From Thalassoroseus pseudoceratinae (GTDB taxonomy: Bacteria > Planctomycetota > Planctomycetia > Planctomycetales > Planctomycetaceae), in contig NZ_JAALXT010000001.1 in the NCBI RefSeq assembly GCF_011634775.1, forward strand, positions 1,135,125 to 1,199,124: a DNA stretch of 64,000 bases. The letters run 5' to 3'. This document shows, one piece after another, positions 37,206 through 45,583 of the stretch. Each line of letters opens with the position of its first letter. Position 1 is the stretch's first letter. Below the pieces are notes generated by a model, which worked only from the letters and a program-made list of their open reading frames with translations, was not told where the DNA came from and searched no databases. Both the position numbers and the translations under genes were made by a program.

Positions 37206-37814
37206 ATTGACTGAGTTCGGTTGCAGCTTGTTGACAAAGTCGCGAAACGAATCCGCGATGGAGACGAGGAATGAGTCCCAGTTGACGTTCAAAAACTCGT
37301 CATCATCCCCAAACTGCTGATCGAAAGGCAACGACTCCCACTCGAAATAGGCAGTCATTGCGTTGTGCGATTCCCAAAGCACGACCTTTGGGATCGTGGG
37401 TTGGTCACGATAGTCAAAACAGAACAGATCGACATAGCCACGGTCAAGACACATACCGGTTTCCGTGGCGGCGAACGGCACGATATCCGAGAACAGCGCT
37501 ACATAGGTATTGCCGTCGGTATTCATCACCGAGTCAATCGACTTGACGACACGCTCATCGGTACCAGTTCGCTCGAAGTGCGGACGAAAGTCGCCTTCAA
37601 GTTTCGATTGTTCATCCAGCAATGTGAGGAACTCAGCGACTCGATAAGTTTGACCGTTGACCTTCACCGTGCCAATTGCCGGTTGCCCACCGTGACACGT
37701 CGCCATGCAAGCGAGGAAATCAGGATCGAGCGGGTAGCGTTTCGATAACTCCGCAACGACGCGATCATCAATCGGCCCGGCCAATGTGGATGGATCACAC
37801 GCTAAATTATGCAT
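37200..37814 (-). CDS. SMI1/KNR4 (SUKH) family protein
   Basis: 204 residues. The family pattern is visible: VAELSKRYPLDPDFLACMATCHGGQPAIG near the start, VALFSDIVPFAATETGMCLDRGYVDLFCFDYRDQPTIPKVVLWES in the middle and WESLPFDQQFGDDDEFLNVNWDSFLVSIADSFRDFVNKL at the end. SUKH proteins often serve as immunity proteins to contact-dependent or secreted toxins, but no toxin gene lies nearby, so this is an orphan. The start is 25 bases from family A copy 3; its 3' end meets that of the DUF456 gene. Confidence 0.8.
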   Translation of the reverse strand: MHNLACDPSTLAGPIDDRVVAELSKRYPLDPDFLACMATCHGGQPAIGTVKVNGQTYRVAEFLTLLDEQSKLEGDFRPHFERTGTDERVVKSIDSVMNTDGNTYVALFSDIVPFAATETGMCLDRGYVDLFCFDYRDQPTIPKVVLWESHNAMTAYFEWESLPFDQQFGDDDEFLNVNWDSFLVSIADSFRDFVNKLQPNSVNS

Positions 37815-37830
37815 AGATTTGTACCCCTAG

Positions 37831-37904
37831 TATCCGCAGGGTGCGTCGTGACGCACCATGATTCCGCGCGGTATTGCGGTGCGTCTTGACGCACCCTACG
37901 GATA
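37831..37904. repeat. Two-hairpin repeat, family A copy 3 (best preserved)
   Basis: Two palindromes, GGTGCGTCGTGACGCACC (37840-37857) and GGTGCGTCTTGACGCACC (37878-37895), lie within terminal inverted repeats TATCCGCAGGGTGCGTC and GACGCACCCTACGGATA (one mismatch in 17). It lies between the SUKH gene and the Gfo/Idh gene. Confidence 0.75.
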
Positions 37905-37946
37905 ATGGGCCTGATGCTCATAGCAATTTGTCAGGTACAGCCCAAT

Positions 37947-39317
37947 CTACTGATTCGAATGTGGATGTTTCCACGGTTCGCGGTACGGTCGCTGCAACAG
38001 TTTCGTCGCTTCCTCATCGCCGATGACGATGTGTTGTTCCGGGTCGAACACTAACGATCGACCTAACTGCATCGAGCGGTTCGCGAGGATGCAACTGGCG
38101 GCGGAGATGTGGCCTTGTTCGATGTCGGCGACGGGGTTTGTGCGGTTGTCGATGGCGGTGAGGAAGTCACGCATGTGGCCACGGATAGCGGAGGCGACGT
38201 GTTGTTCGAGCCGGATGAGTTTTTTGTCCGGTCCGTCGAGCGGGTATTTGTCGAGTTCGATCACCGCATCCCCGTGGAGTTTCTTGCCGGGGCCGTGGGG
38301 AGTGAAGTCGTAGCGATTGACACTCAACTTTAGCGTGCCCTTAGTGCCGTAGAGGGTGGCTCCCCAGGGGTATTCCGGATCGGGCGGATTGCCCCAACTG
38401 CGGTGCGTCCAGAGGATGTCGAAATCGTCGTACTCGAAGATCGCGTTTTGCGTATCGGGAATGTTCGCGATTGACTTTTCATCGACGAGAATCCCGCCGC
38501 TGGAAGCGATACGCTTTGGCCAGCCAAGTTCGAGCATCCACCGCACCATGTCGAGCATATGCACACACATGTCGCCCATGATGCCGTTGCCGTATTCCCA
38601 GAATGCCCGCCAACTCCGCGGATGAGTCAAACTCGTATAAGGTCGCATCGGTGCGGGGCCCGTCCACATGTCATAATCGAACCACTCCGGCGGTTGCGTG
38701 GCGGGCGGATTCGCTTTGGCTCGCATGTGGTAGTAACAATAGGTCTCGACCTGAGCGATATCGCCGAGCAGTCCTTCATTGATGACGCGGTCGCGGGCTT
38801 CGATCAGATGTGGCGTGCTGCGACGTTGCATGCCGACTTGCACGATGCGTTTGTGTTTCCGAGCGGCATCGACCATCGCTTTGCCTTCCAGAACATCCAC
38901 GCTGATCGGCTTTTGCACCCAGACATCCGCCCCCGATTTGGCCGCTGCAATCATCGGCAACGCATGCCAGTGATCGGGCGTGTCGATGAGGACGATATCC
39001 ATCTCCTGATCGGCAAGCATCTTTCGATAGTCGCCGTAGAGTTTTGGAGTCTTTTGGGATTCTTGTCGCGAGGCAATCAGATCGCCCGCTTCCTTCAGCA
39101 TCTTCTGATCGACATCACACAACGCGACGACTTCAACGGGTTCGATCTGCATGAGACGTGTGAGATCGCACTTGCCATACCATCCGGTGCCGATCAACCC
39201 GACACGGCGACGCGACGATGCGGGAGCGGCAAAGGCACCACTCGTTAACCATGCCCCCGGCAATGCGGTCGCGGTCAATCCGAGGGCGGCGCTTTTCAAA
39301 ATGTCTCTGCGATTCAT
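37947..39317 (-). CDS. Tat-exported Gfo/Idh/MocA family oxidoreductase
   Basis: 456 residues with a twin-arginine signal (MNRRDILKSAALGLTATALPGAWL), so it is folded and loaded with NAD(P) before export. The Rossmann motif GLIGTGWYG (40-48) and the family C-terminal sheet follow. The catalytic EKP motif reads QKP (135-137), a variation that may affect activity; the stretch VGMQRRSTP and the HMLDMVRWMLELG region are normal. AAAGGATC precedes the ATG. Such enzymes probably act on sugars or inositols together with secreted PVC dehydrogenases. Substrate unknown. Confidence 0.92.
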   Translation of the reverse strand: MNRRDILKSAALGLTATALPGAWLTSGAFAAPASSRRRVGLIGTGWYGKCDLTRLMQIEPVEVVALCDVDQKMLKEAGDLIASRQESQKTPKLYGDYRKMLADQEMDIVLIDTPDHWHALPMIAAAKSGADVWVQKPISVDVLEGKAMVDAARKHKRIVQVGMQRRSTPHLIEARDRVINEGLLGDIAQVETYCYYHMRAKANPPATQPPEWFDYDMWTGPAPMRPYTSLTHPRSWRAFWEYGNGIMGDMCVHMLDMVRWMLELGWPKRIASSGGILVDEKSIANIPDTQNAIFEYDDFDILWTHRSWGNPPDPEYPWGATLYGTKGTLKLSVNRYDFTPHGPGKKLHGDAVIELDKYPLDGPDKKLIRLEQHVASAIRGHMRDFLTAIDNRTNPVADIEQGHISAASCILANRSMQLGRSLVFDPEQHIVIGDEEATKLLQRPYREPWKHPHSNQ

Positions 39318-39559
39318 CGGCTGATCCTTTGCGAGCGGTTGGCGTCAGATGGGATCACATTCTAACACCGATTTCCGTCTCCCGCGATTCCATGAATGAG
39401 TTTCCAATGGTTGCGACTTCTTTGACTCCGGATACTGGTGTCACGAGGCGAACGCGCTTTACAATATTGGTTTATTGAATGGACTCCACCTTTCCGCCGA
39501 ATCTCGTTGCCCAAGCAGAGATCGCTTGAGCACAACGAATATCGAGGAGAATTCCGCTG

Positions 39560-41569
39560 ATGTCGCGAAATTGGTTTCGATTGCTGATTGGTCTGTGGGC
39601 GTGCTTGTGCGTCGGGCAGGGGGGACCATCCCCCGTCATCGCTGAGGAACTTTCCGCCACGCAAAAATCGCTGCTGGATGATCTGAAGTATCTCGCATCC
39701 GATGATCTGGACGGTCGCGGCGTGGGCACAGAGGGTTTGAACCAAGCCGCCGAGTTCGTCAAAAAGTCCTTCCAAGAAGCCGGGCTGAAAGTCGATGCCG
39801 TCAACGGCGATGCCTTCCAGACATTTGAGATCACGACCGGTTCCAAGCTCGGCCAACCAAACAAATTGACGCTTACCGGTCCGAATGACAAAACGATCGA
39901 ACTCAAACTCGATGAAGATTTCGAAGTCTGTTCGTTTGGTGGTTCCGGCAAGTTCGATAAGCCACTAGTGTTTTGCGGCTATGGTATTGAGCATGAGAAA
40001 TACAACGATTTCGACGGCGTTGAGCTAAAAGACGCGATCGCGATCATCATGCGACGCAACCCGCAACAGGGCAAGAAGGGCAGTCCATTTGCCGGTGTTC
40101 ACGGCGGTGTGTCACGACATGCGGCGTTGTCGACGAAACTCAGCAACGCCTACCAACGTGGGGCGGCGGCGGTTTTGTTCGTGAACGATCCCTACAGCCG
40201 AGCGAGCGAATTGAGCAACCTCAAAGACCAACTTCAGAAAGCCCGCGCGAAACGAAAAGAACTCGCCCAAAAAATCGCGGAAGTCAGCCCCGACGACGAA
40301 GACGCTGCGAAGAAATTGAAGCAACAGCAAGTCGATACCCAAAAGCAAATTCGTGCAGTTCGGCAGCAGATTGACAAGTTCGATCCCGATCCGTTGATGG
40401 AGTTTGGTTACGGTGGCGATGGCAAAGACAAATCGATTCCAGTTGCCCATATCACGCAAGAGGTGGCGAACCGAGTATTGTCAGCCAGTCTCGGCAAAAC
40501 ACTCAGCGAGTTGGAAACCCAAATCGACGAAGACCTCAAACCGCAAAGTGCCATCCTGAAAGGTTGGAAGGCTGATGGAACGGTGACGGTCGAGCGAGTG
40601 AAATCGGAAATCAAAAACGTTATTGGAGTCTTGGAAGGCGAAGGACCGCTGAAAGACGAAACTATTGTGATTGGGGCTCATTACGATCACGTCGGCATGG
40701 GCGGCGCGGGTTCATTGGCTCCCGGCTCGAACGAAGTGCACAACGGAGCCGACGACAACGCCTCTGGCACGGTCGCTTTGTTGGAACTCGCCGAACGGCT
40801 GGCCAATCGTGAAGAAAAACCGAAACGGCGGTTGGTGTTCATCGCGTTCACAGCGGAAGAAATCGGACTCGTTGGTTCCGCACGTTACTGCAAAGAGCCG
40901 GTGTTCCCGCTTAAGAATACGATCGCGATGTTCAACATGGACATGGTTGGCAGGTTGCGGGACGATTCACTGACCATCTTCGGCACCGGAACCGCAAAAC
41001 GATGGGAAAAGTTACTTGAACCGATCGGAAAAGATTCCGGCCTGAAGCTAACCTTCAAACCCGAGGGATTCGGCCCGAGCGATCAATCTTCATTCTATGC
41101 CAAGAAGATTCCGGTCTTGCACCTCTTTACAAACACACACCGCGATTATCACCGACCGAGCGACGATTGGGACAAGATCAACGTTTCCGGGATCGATCGC
41201 ATTGTGGCGTTGCTGGAAAAGATCGTCGTCGCCACCGACAACGAGCCCGAACGCCCGGAATACGTGCAAGTCAAAGAAAAAGCGAACCCGATGCGGTCGG
41301 GGAATCGTCCGTATTTTGGCAGTATTCCGGACTTCGCGAACGAGATCGAAGGATATGCGTTGCAAGGTGTTTCACCGGGCAGCCCGGCGGATAAGGGTGG
41401 GCTGAAGGCTGGTGACGTGATCGTCGAGTTCGGTGATAGCAAGATCGGCGGACTTGACGATTTCGATCTCGCCTTGCGGAAGTTCAAAGCGGGCGAGCAA
41501 GTTGCCGTCGTTGTCATTCGGGATGGAAAACGCGTTAAGCTCAAAGTGACGCTCGCGACCCCCAAATAA
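39560..41569 (+). CDS. Exported M28-family peptidase with PDZ domain
   Basis: 669 residues. Signal peptide (FRLLIGLWACLCVGQG), then an N-terminal M28 part interrupted by a protease-associated-like insert and a highly charged coiled-coil segment (about 220-274). The zinc site is complete in appearance: IGAHYDH (His374, Asp376), GADDNASG, TAEE, NMDMVGR and HRDYHRPSDD. A C-terminal PDZ domain begins near 590 (YALQGVSPGSPADKGGLKAGDVIVEFG). The enzyme should be a di-zinc aminopeptidase acting in the periplasm or outside, with the PDZ domain binding substrate. It is 15 bases from the following BatA-type gene, so co-transcription is likely. Confidence 0.93.
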   Translation: MSRNWFRLLIGLWACLCVGQGGPSPVIAEELSATQKSLLDDLKYLASDDLDGRGVGTEGLNQAAEFVKKSFQEAGLKVDAVNGDAFQTFEITTGSKLGQPNKLTLTGPNDKTIELKLDEDFEVCSFGGSGKFDKPLVFCGYGIEHEKYNDFDGVELKDAIAIIMRRNPQQGKKGSPFAGVHGGVSRHAALSTKLSNAYQRGAAAVLFVNDPYSRASELSNLKDQLQKARAKRKELAQKIAEVSPDDEDAAKKLKQQQVDTQKQIRAVRQQIDKFDPDPLMEFGYGGDGKDKSIPVAHITQEVANRVLSASLGKTLSELETQIDEDLKPQSAILKGWKADGTVTVERVKSEIKNVIGVLEGEGPLKDETIVIGAHYDHVGMGGAGSLAPGSNEVHNGADDNASGTVALLELAERLANREEKPKRRLVFIAFTAEEIGLVGSARYCKEPVFPLKNTIAMFNMDMVGRLRDDSLTIFGTGTAKRWEKLLEPIGKDSGLKLTFKPEGFGPSDQSSFYAKKIPVLHLFTNTHRDYHRPSDDWDKINVSGIDRIVALLEKIVVATDNEPERPEYVQVKEKANPMRSGNRPYFGSIPDFANEIEGYALQGVSPGSPADKGGLKAGDVIVEFGDSKIGGLDDFDLALRKFKAGEQVAVVVIRDGKRVKLKVTLATPK

Positions 41570-41584
41570 AGGGCATGACAAACC

Positions 41585-43972
41585 TTGAATGGGTTGCATC
41601 TGATTTTCAACGAATCGATCCTCGGCCATTCCTCATTCGCAGTGTTCGCTCAAGCCGGATTTGCAAATTGGGGAATGCTCGGTTGGGCGGCGGTGGCGGG
41701 GTTGCCGGTGTTGATCCACCTGCTACATCGTCGCCGCTACAAGGTAACCGACTGGGCCGCCATGCAGTTTCTGCTGCAAGCGACGCGAAAACATTCGCGA
41801 CGTATTCGACTGGAGCAGTTGCTGCTCTTGGCGATCCGAGTGTTGATTTTGCTTCTGTTAGTGACAGCACTCGCTCGACCGTATATGTCGGCGTTGGGGT
41901 CATTCTTTCAGAGTGATGCACCAACACACCGCATTGTCGTAGTCGATACGTCAATGAGTCTCGCCCATCAATCCAGTGAGCAAAGCCGATTCGAGCAGGC
42001 TCGCGAACTGGCACGAGAGGTGATTTCGTCAAGCCGTCAGGGCGACGCCTTGAACCTTGTGAGGATGGGAACGCTTCCGCCGACCGTCCTGGTTCAAAAA
42101 CCGTCGTACCAAAAATCGCAAGTGCTCAGCGAAGTGGACAACCTGCGTCAAACTCATGAGGTTGCGGATGTCGTTACATCGCTGAGAGACGTAGAAACCC
42201 TGTTGGCCGAAGCCAGCGCCATCACGCAGAAAGAAGTCGTCTTCATCAGCGACTTCCAACAAACCTCTTGGCAACCAGAAGCGTCAGGTCGGCAGAGCCA
42301 AGTTGGTCGGACGCTCAAGCGACTCAGCGAACAAGCACGAGTCTTTTTTCTCCCGGTCGGCCAACCGGATGCCGCGAACTTGGCGATTTCCTCGTTTTCA
42401 ATCGTCGATCCCTACGTCACCACCGGACGACCGGCGAACTTTCGCGTCACAGTGTCGAATCACTCGTTGAACTCTTCGGGTTCCCGATCGGTACAATTGG
42501 TCGTTAACGACCGAGTGGTGGCCAGCGAGCAAGTCGACATTGCCGCCGATGATAGTGCCACCGTCGACTTTGAAACGACCTTTGCTTCGGCCGGAGAATT
42601 TCGCGTGGAGGCACGTTTCGCGAATGAAGATGCTCTTAGTGTCGATGACCATCGGTTTCTCGCGGTCCCCGTGAAAGAGAAATTGAACGTCTTGCTGGTG
42701 AATGGTCGCCCCGCGGGACGACCTCGCGAAACGGCGACATTCTACTTACAGCAAGTGCTGCAATCGTCGCCGGAAACCGCGATCGGCATGAACGCCACAG
42801 CAACTCAAGTCATCGGAGATGGCGAGTTAGCCGCGGTTGATTTGAGCCGATACGACTGCGTTTTCCTCTGCGATGTCGCCTTGATCACCGAACAGGAAGC
42901 GACACTTCTTTCGCGATTTGTCGAAGCTGGCGGCGGTTTGGTGATTTGCCTTGGCGATCGGGTACAGGCGGCGAATTACAATCAAACGCTGTTTGCGGAC
43001 GGGCAGGGCTTGCTGCCGGCAAAGCTTCTCGAAACCGCTGGCGGCACGGCGGAGGACGATCTTGATGCCATCTTTCAGTTTGATCCCATCGAACTGAAAC
43101 ATCCAATCGTCAATGCCTATCTCGGCAATCCGGGTACAGGATTGGAAGACACGATTGTGTTCAAGTATTTCCGCACCAGCATCGAAGACGGCATGCAAGT
43201 CGAGCGTGTTCTCAACTTCACGAATGGCGATGCAGCGTTGCTGGATCGAAAAGTGGGTTGGGGCCGTGTCATTCTCATCACGACCTCCGTTGACGACCGC
43301 TGGGGACTTTGGCCGGTTCAACCGAATACAAGTTTTCCGCCGATCATCAGCGAAACCGTGCGATACGTAGTTGCAGGGCGTTGGGCCGAACGCAATCGGC
43401 AAGTTGGCGAGCCACTCACACTGACGGGATACCGCTCCGATCGTTCGGCGATTGTCGTCGCTCCGGACCAAACCGAAGCCACCCTGCAAGCCAGTTCCTC
43501 GGAGAACGCCCTACAGTGGGACAACACGTCGCTTTCCGGGTTCTACGAGTTCCGGATCGCCTCGACGGATCGCGGAGCGGGCTGGTTCGCGGTTAATCCA
43601 GATCCGAGCGAAAGCCAACTCCACACGGTTTCGAAGTCCACGTTCGAGCAAGAGTTGCTTCCAGGAGCCAAATTCTCCTACCAACCAACATGGAAAGAAG
43701 CACCTCGTGTCAGCCAAGCTGATGACGATGGAAACGGCTTGATTCGCTGGCTACTCAGAGCCGTTCTCTGTTTGATTTTCGTGGAACAACTGATGGCGTG
43801 GCGATTTGGCTGGGGATTGGTGGCGTTGCTTGCGTGTATTGTGTGCACAGTTGTTCGGCAAGCCGTTTTCGGCCCATTGGCTTGGGGAACGGCTTTCGGA
43901 TTGGTAGCAATCCTGATTATTCTGCGGGTTACTATGCGGTCGGGGAAAACGGGTTCGGTGACTTCGAACTAG
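41585..43972 (+). CDS. BatA-type membrane protein with von Willebrand A domain
   Basis: 795 residues from a TTG; the GTG at 41642 (giving a start at VFAQAGFANW) is an equally plausible start and would match homologues better. The N-terminal BatA domain has the helix pair FANWGMLGWAAVAGLPVLIHLLHRRR and LLLLAIRVLILLLLVTALARP. A vWA-like domain follows with the MIDAS-like VVVDTSMSL (Asp121, Ser123, Ser125). After it come Ig-like and glutamine-amidotransferase-like stretches (SFSIVDPYVTTGRPANFRV, YDCVFLCDVALITEQEATLL). A C-terminal helix pair (LLRAVLCLIFVEQLMAW, VALLACIVCTVV) closes the protein. It lies just after the M28 peptidase gene. Family role (Bat proteins: envelope stress, aerotolerance) is suggestive only. 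Confidence 0.85.
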   Translation: MNGLHLIFNESILGHSSFAVFAQAGFANWGMLGWAAVAGLPVLIHLLHRRRYKVTDWAAMQFLLQATRKHSRRIRLEQLLLLAIRVLILLLLVTALARPYMSALGSFFQSDAPTHRIVVVDTSMSLAHQSSEQSRFEQARELAREVISSSRQGDALNLVRMGTLPPTVLVQKPSYQKSQVLSEVDNLRQTHEVADVVTSLRDVETLLAEASAITQKEVVFISDFQQTSWQPEASGRQSQVGRTLKRLSEQARVFFLPVGQPDAANLAISSFSIVDPYVTTGRPANFRVTVSNHSLNSSGSRSVQLVVNDRVVASEQVDIAADDSATVDFETTFASAGEFRVEARFANEDALSVDDHRFLAVPVKEKLNVLLVNGRPAGRPRETATFYLQQVLQSSPETAIGMNATATQVIGDGELAAVDLSRYDCVFLCDVALITEQEATLLSRFVEAGGGLVICLGDRVQAANYNQTLFADGQGLLPAKLLETAGGTAEDDLDAIFQFDPIELKHPIVNAYLGNPGTGLEDTIVFKYFRTSIEDGMQVERVLNFTNGDAALLDRKVGWGRVILITTSVDDRWGLWPVQPNTSFPPIISETVRYVVAGRWAERNRQVGEPLTLTGYRSDRSAIVVAPDQTEATLQASSSENALQWDNTSLSGFYEFRIASTDRGAGWFAVNPDPSESQLHTVSKSTFEQELLPGAKFSYQPTWKEAPRVSQADDDGNGLIRWLLRAVLCLIFVEQLMAWRFGWGLVALLACIVCTVVRQAVFGPLAWGTAFGLVAILIILRVTMRSGKTGSVTSN

Positions 43973-44121
43973 GGTGGTCGGCTTACGCTTGAACACGACC
44001 GAGTCCGTGATACCATCGTCAATTATCGGGCCTATTCGTATTTGGTTTCGATTTCGGATACCGTCTCGTTTCAGAACGGTGGCCGATCGGTTTTTTTCCG
44101 GTGAAAGGTCTCTGTTCCTCC

Positions 44122-45570
44122 ATGCCCATCACCACGATTGATCAACTCACGCACGATTTGATCCAAGCCCGTCTACTCACTCAGCAGCAGATCGATGACG
44201 CCCTGATCCAAGTTGGTTCCCGGTCGCAAACACCAGACGATCTGCTGAAGGTTCTCGAACAAACGGGTACCCTCACTTCGTACCAGACCGGACGGATTCG
44301 ACAAGACGCCGCCGACGAGTTGGTGCTGGGCAATTACAAGATTATGTACCGGAACGCCTCGGGGAGTTTCGCGCGAGTGTTTCGAGCGAGTCGCCTTTCC
44401 GACGGCGAAACGTTCGCATTGAAGGTGCTTCGGAAACGCTGGGCGGACGACCCGACCATGGTGGCCCAATTCCAGCGTGAAGCGGAGATGTGCCAGAAAC
44501 TCCGTCATCGCAACATCGTGCGGATTGACGAAATCGAAGCCGAACGGGGTTACCACTATTTTGTGATGGAGTTCGTTCAGGGTGGGAATCTCAAAGAGTT
44601 CCTGCAAATGCGGCGAAAGCTGTCCGCACTGGATGCCACACGTATCACCCTGGACGCCGCTCAAGGTTTGGCTTACGCAATCTCTCAAGGTGTCACCCAC
44701 CGCGACATCAAGCTGACGAACATTCTGATGGGAATGGACGGCGTTGCGAAGCTTGTGGATTTCGGGCTGGGCGGCGACGACGAAAGCGGCGATTTCGAGA
44801 GTGAAGATAGTGAAGCCAACGCCCGGGCACTGGAATACGGAGCCATCGAAAAGTTGCCGGGGGCACGTCGGAACGATCCGCGCAGCGATCTGTTCTTTCT
44901 CGGGGCGGTCTACTACGAACTTCTCACCGGGCAACCGCCTTGGCCAGCGACGAAAAAGCCGGACGAGCGTCGCATGTCCACACGATACACGAACATCCGC
45001 CCTGTCCGGTCGATTGAACCGACGCTGCCGAATCGCGTTTGCGAAATTGTTGATCGGCTGTTACACCCCAGCGCCAGCCAACGGTATCAAACGGCCGCTG
45101 AAGTCTCCGCAGACTTGCGAAAAGCTCTCAATGAACTGGATGAAAGCAAACCTGCCAACAATAAAGCAACTTCCAACGGTCAACCGACAATTCTCTGCGT
45201 GGAAAACCGGGTAAAGCAGCAAGATGCGCTCCGCCAATATCTATCGAAACATGGCTATCGAGTCATGCTTGTCGGGGACGCCCAACGCGGAATTAGCCGA
45301 CTCAACCAAAACCCGCCCGACTGCCTCATCCTGATGGGAGATTCCATCGGCAGCGAAATTGGCGAAGTCTTCCAGCAAGCCGTCTCCACCGCCAACGATC
45401 AATCAGTGTTCACCATCGCGGTTCTCTCGGAAAAACAGCAGAAGTTGGCGAAGAAACTCAAGTCGTTGGACCGAGCTCGCGTGCTCGTGCAGCCGCTCAA
45501 ATTGCGAGATCTCCGGGCAACGATCGAGGAAGGCGTGAAGGCCAAAAAACAACCAAACCCGTTGGCATAA
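44122..45570 (+). CDS. Serine/threonine protein kinase with degenerate receiver domain
   Basis: 482 residues from the ATG at 44122, preferred over a GTG at 44101 because MPITTIDQLTHDLIQA begins the conserved planctomycete leader helix region. The kinase core shows ALKVLRKRW (Lys), HRDIK with His193/Asp195, VDFG with Asp213 and PRSDLFFLGAVYYELLTG; the glycine loop is degenerate (NASGSFARVF). C-terminal to about residue 350 lies a receiver-like fold (PTILCVENRVKQQDALRQYL) whose phosphoacceptor Asp is replaced by Met405 in LILMGDS. No membrane helix is visible, unlike many planctomycete kinases. The pseudo-receiver may be a protein-binding module. Confidence 0.9.
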   Translation: MPITTIDQLTHDLIQARLLTQQQIDDALIQVGSRSQTPDDLLKVLEQTGTLTSYQTGRIRQDAADELVLGNYKIMYRNASGSFARVFRASRLSDGETFALKVLRKRWADDPTMVAQFQREAEMCQKLRHRNIVRIDEIEAERGYHYFVMEFVQGGNLKEFLQMRRKLSALDATRITLDAAQGLAYAISQGVTHRDIKLTNILMGMDGVAKLVDFGLGGDDESGDFESEDSEANARALEYGAIEKLPGARRNDPRSDLFFLGAVYYELLTGQPPWPATKKPDERRMSTRYTNIRPVRSIEPTLPNRVCEIVDRLLHPSASQRYQTAAEVSADLRKALNELDESKPANNKATSNGQPTILCVENRVKQQDALRQYLSKHGYRVMLVGDAQRGISRLNQNPPDCLILMGDSIGSEIGEVFQQAVSTANDQSVFTIAVLSEKQQKLAKKLKSLDRARVLVQPLKLRDLRATIEEGVKAKKQPNPLA

Positions 45571-45583
45571 GACTTCATCTGGG

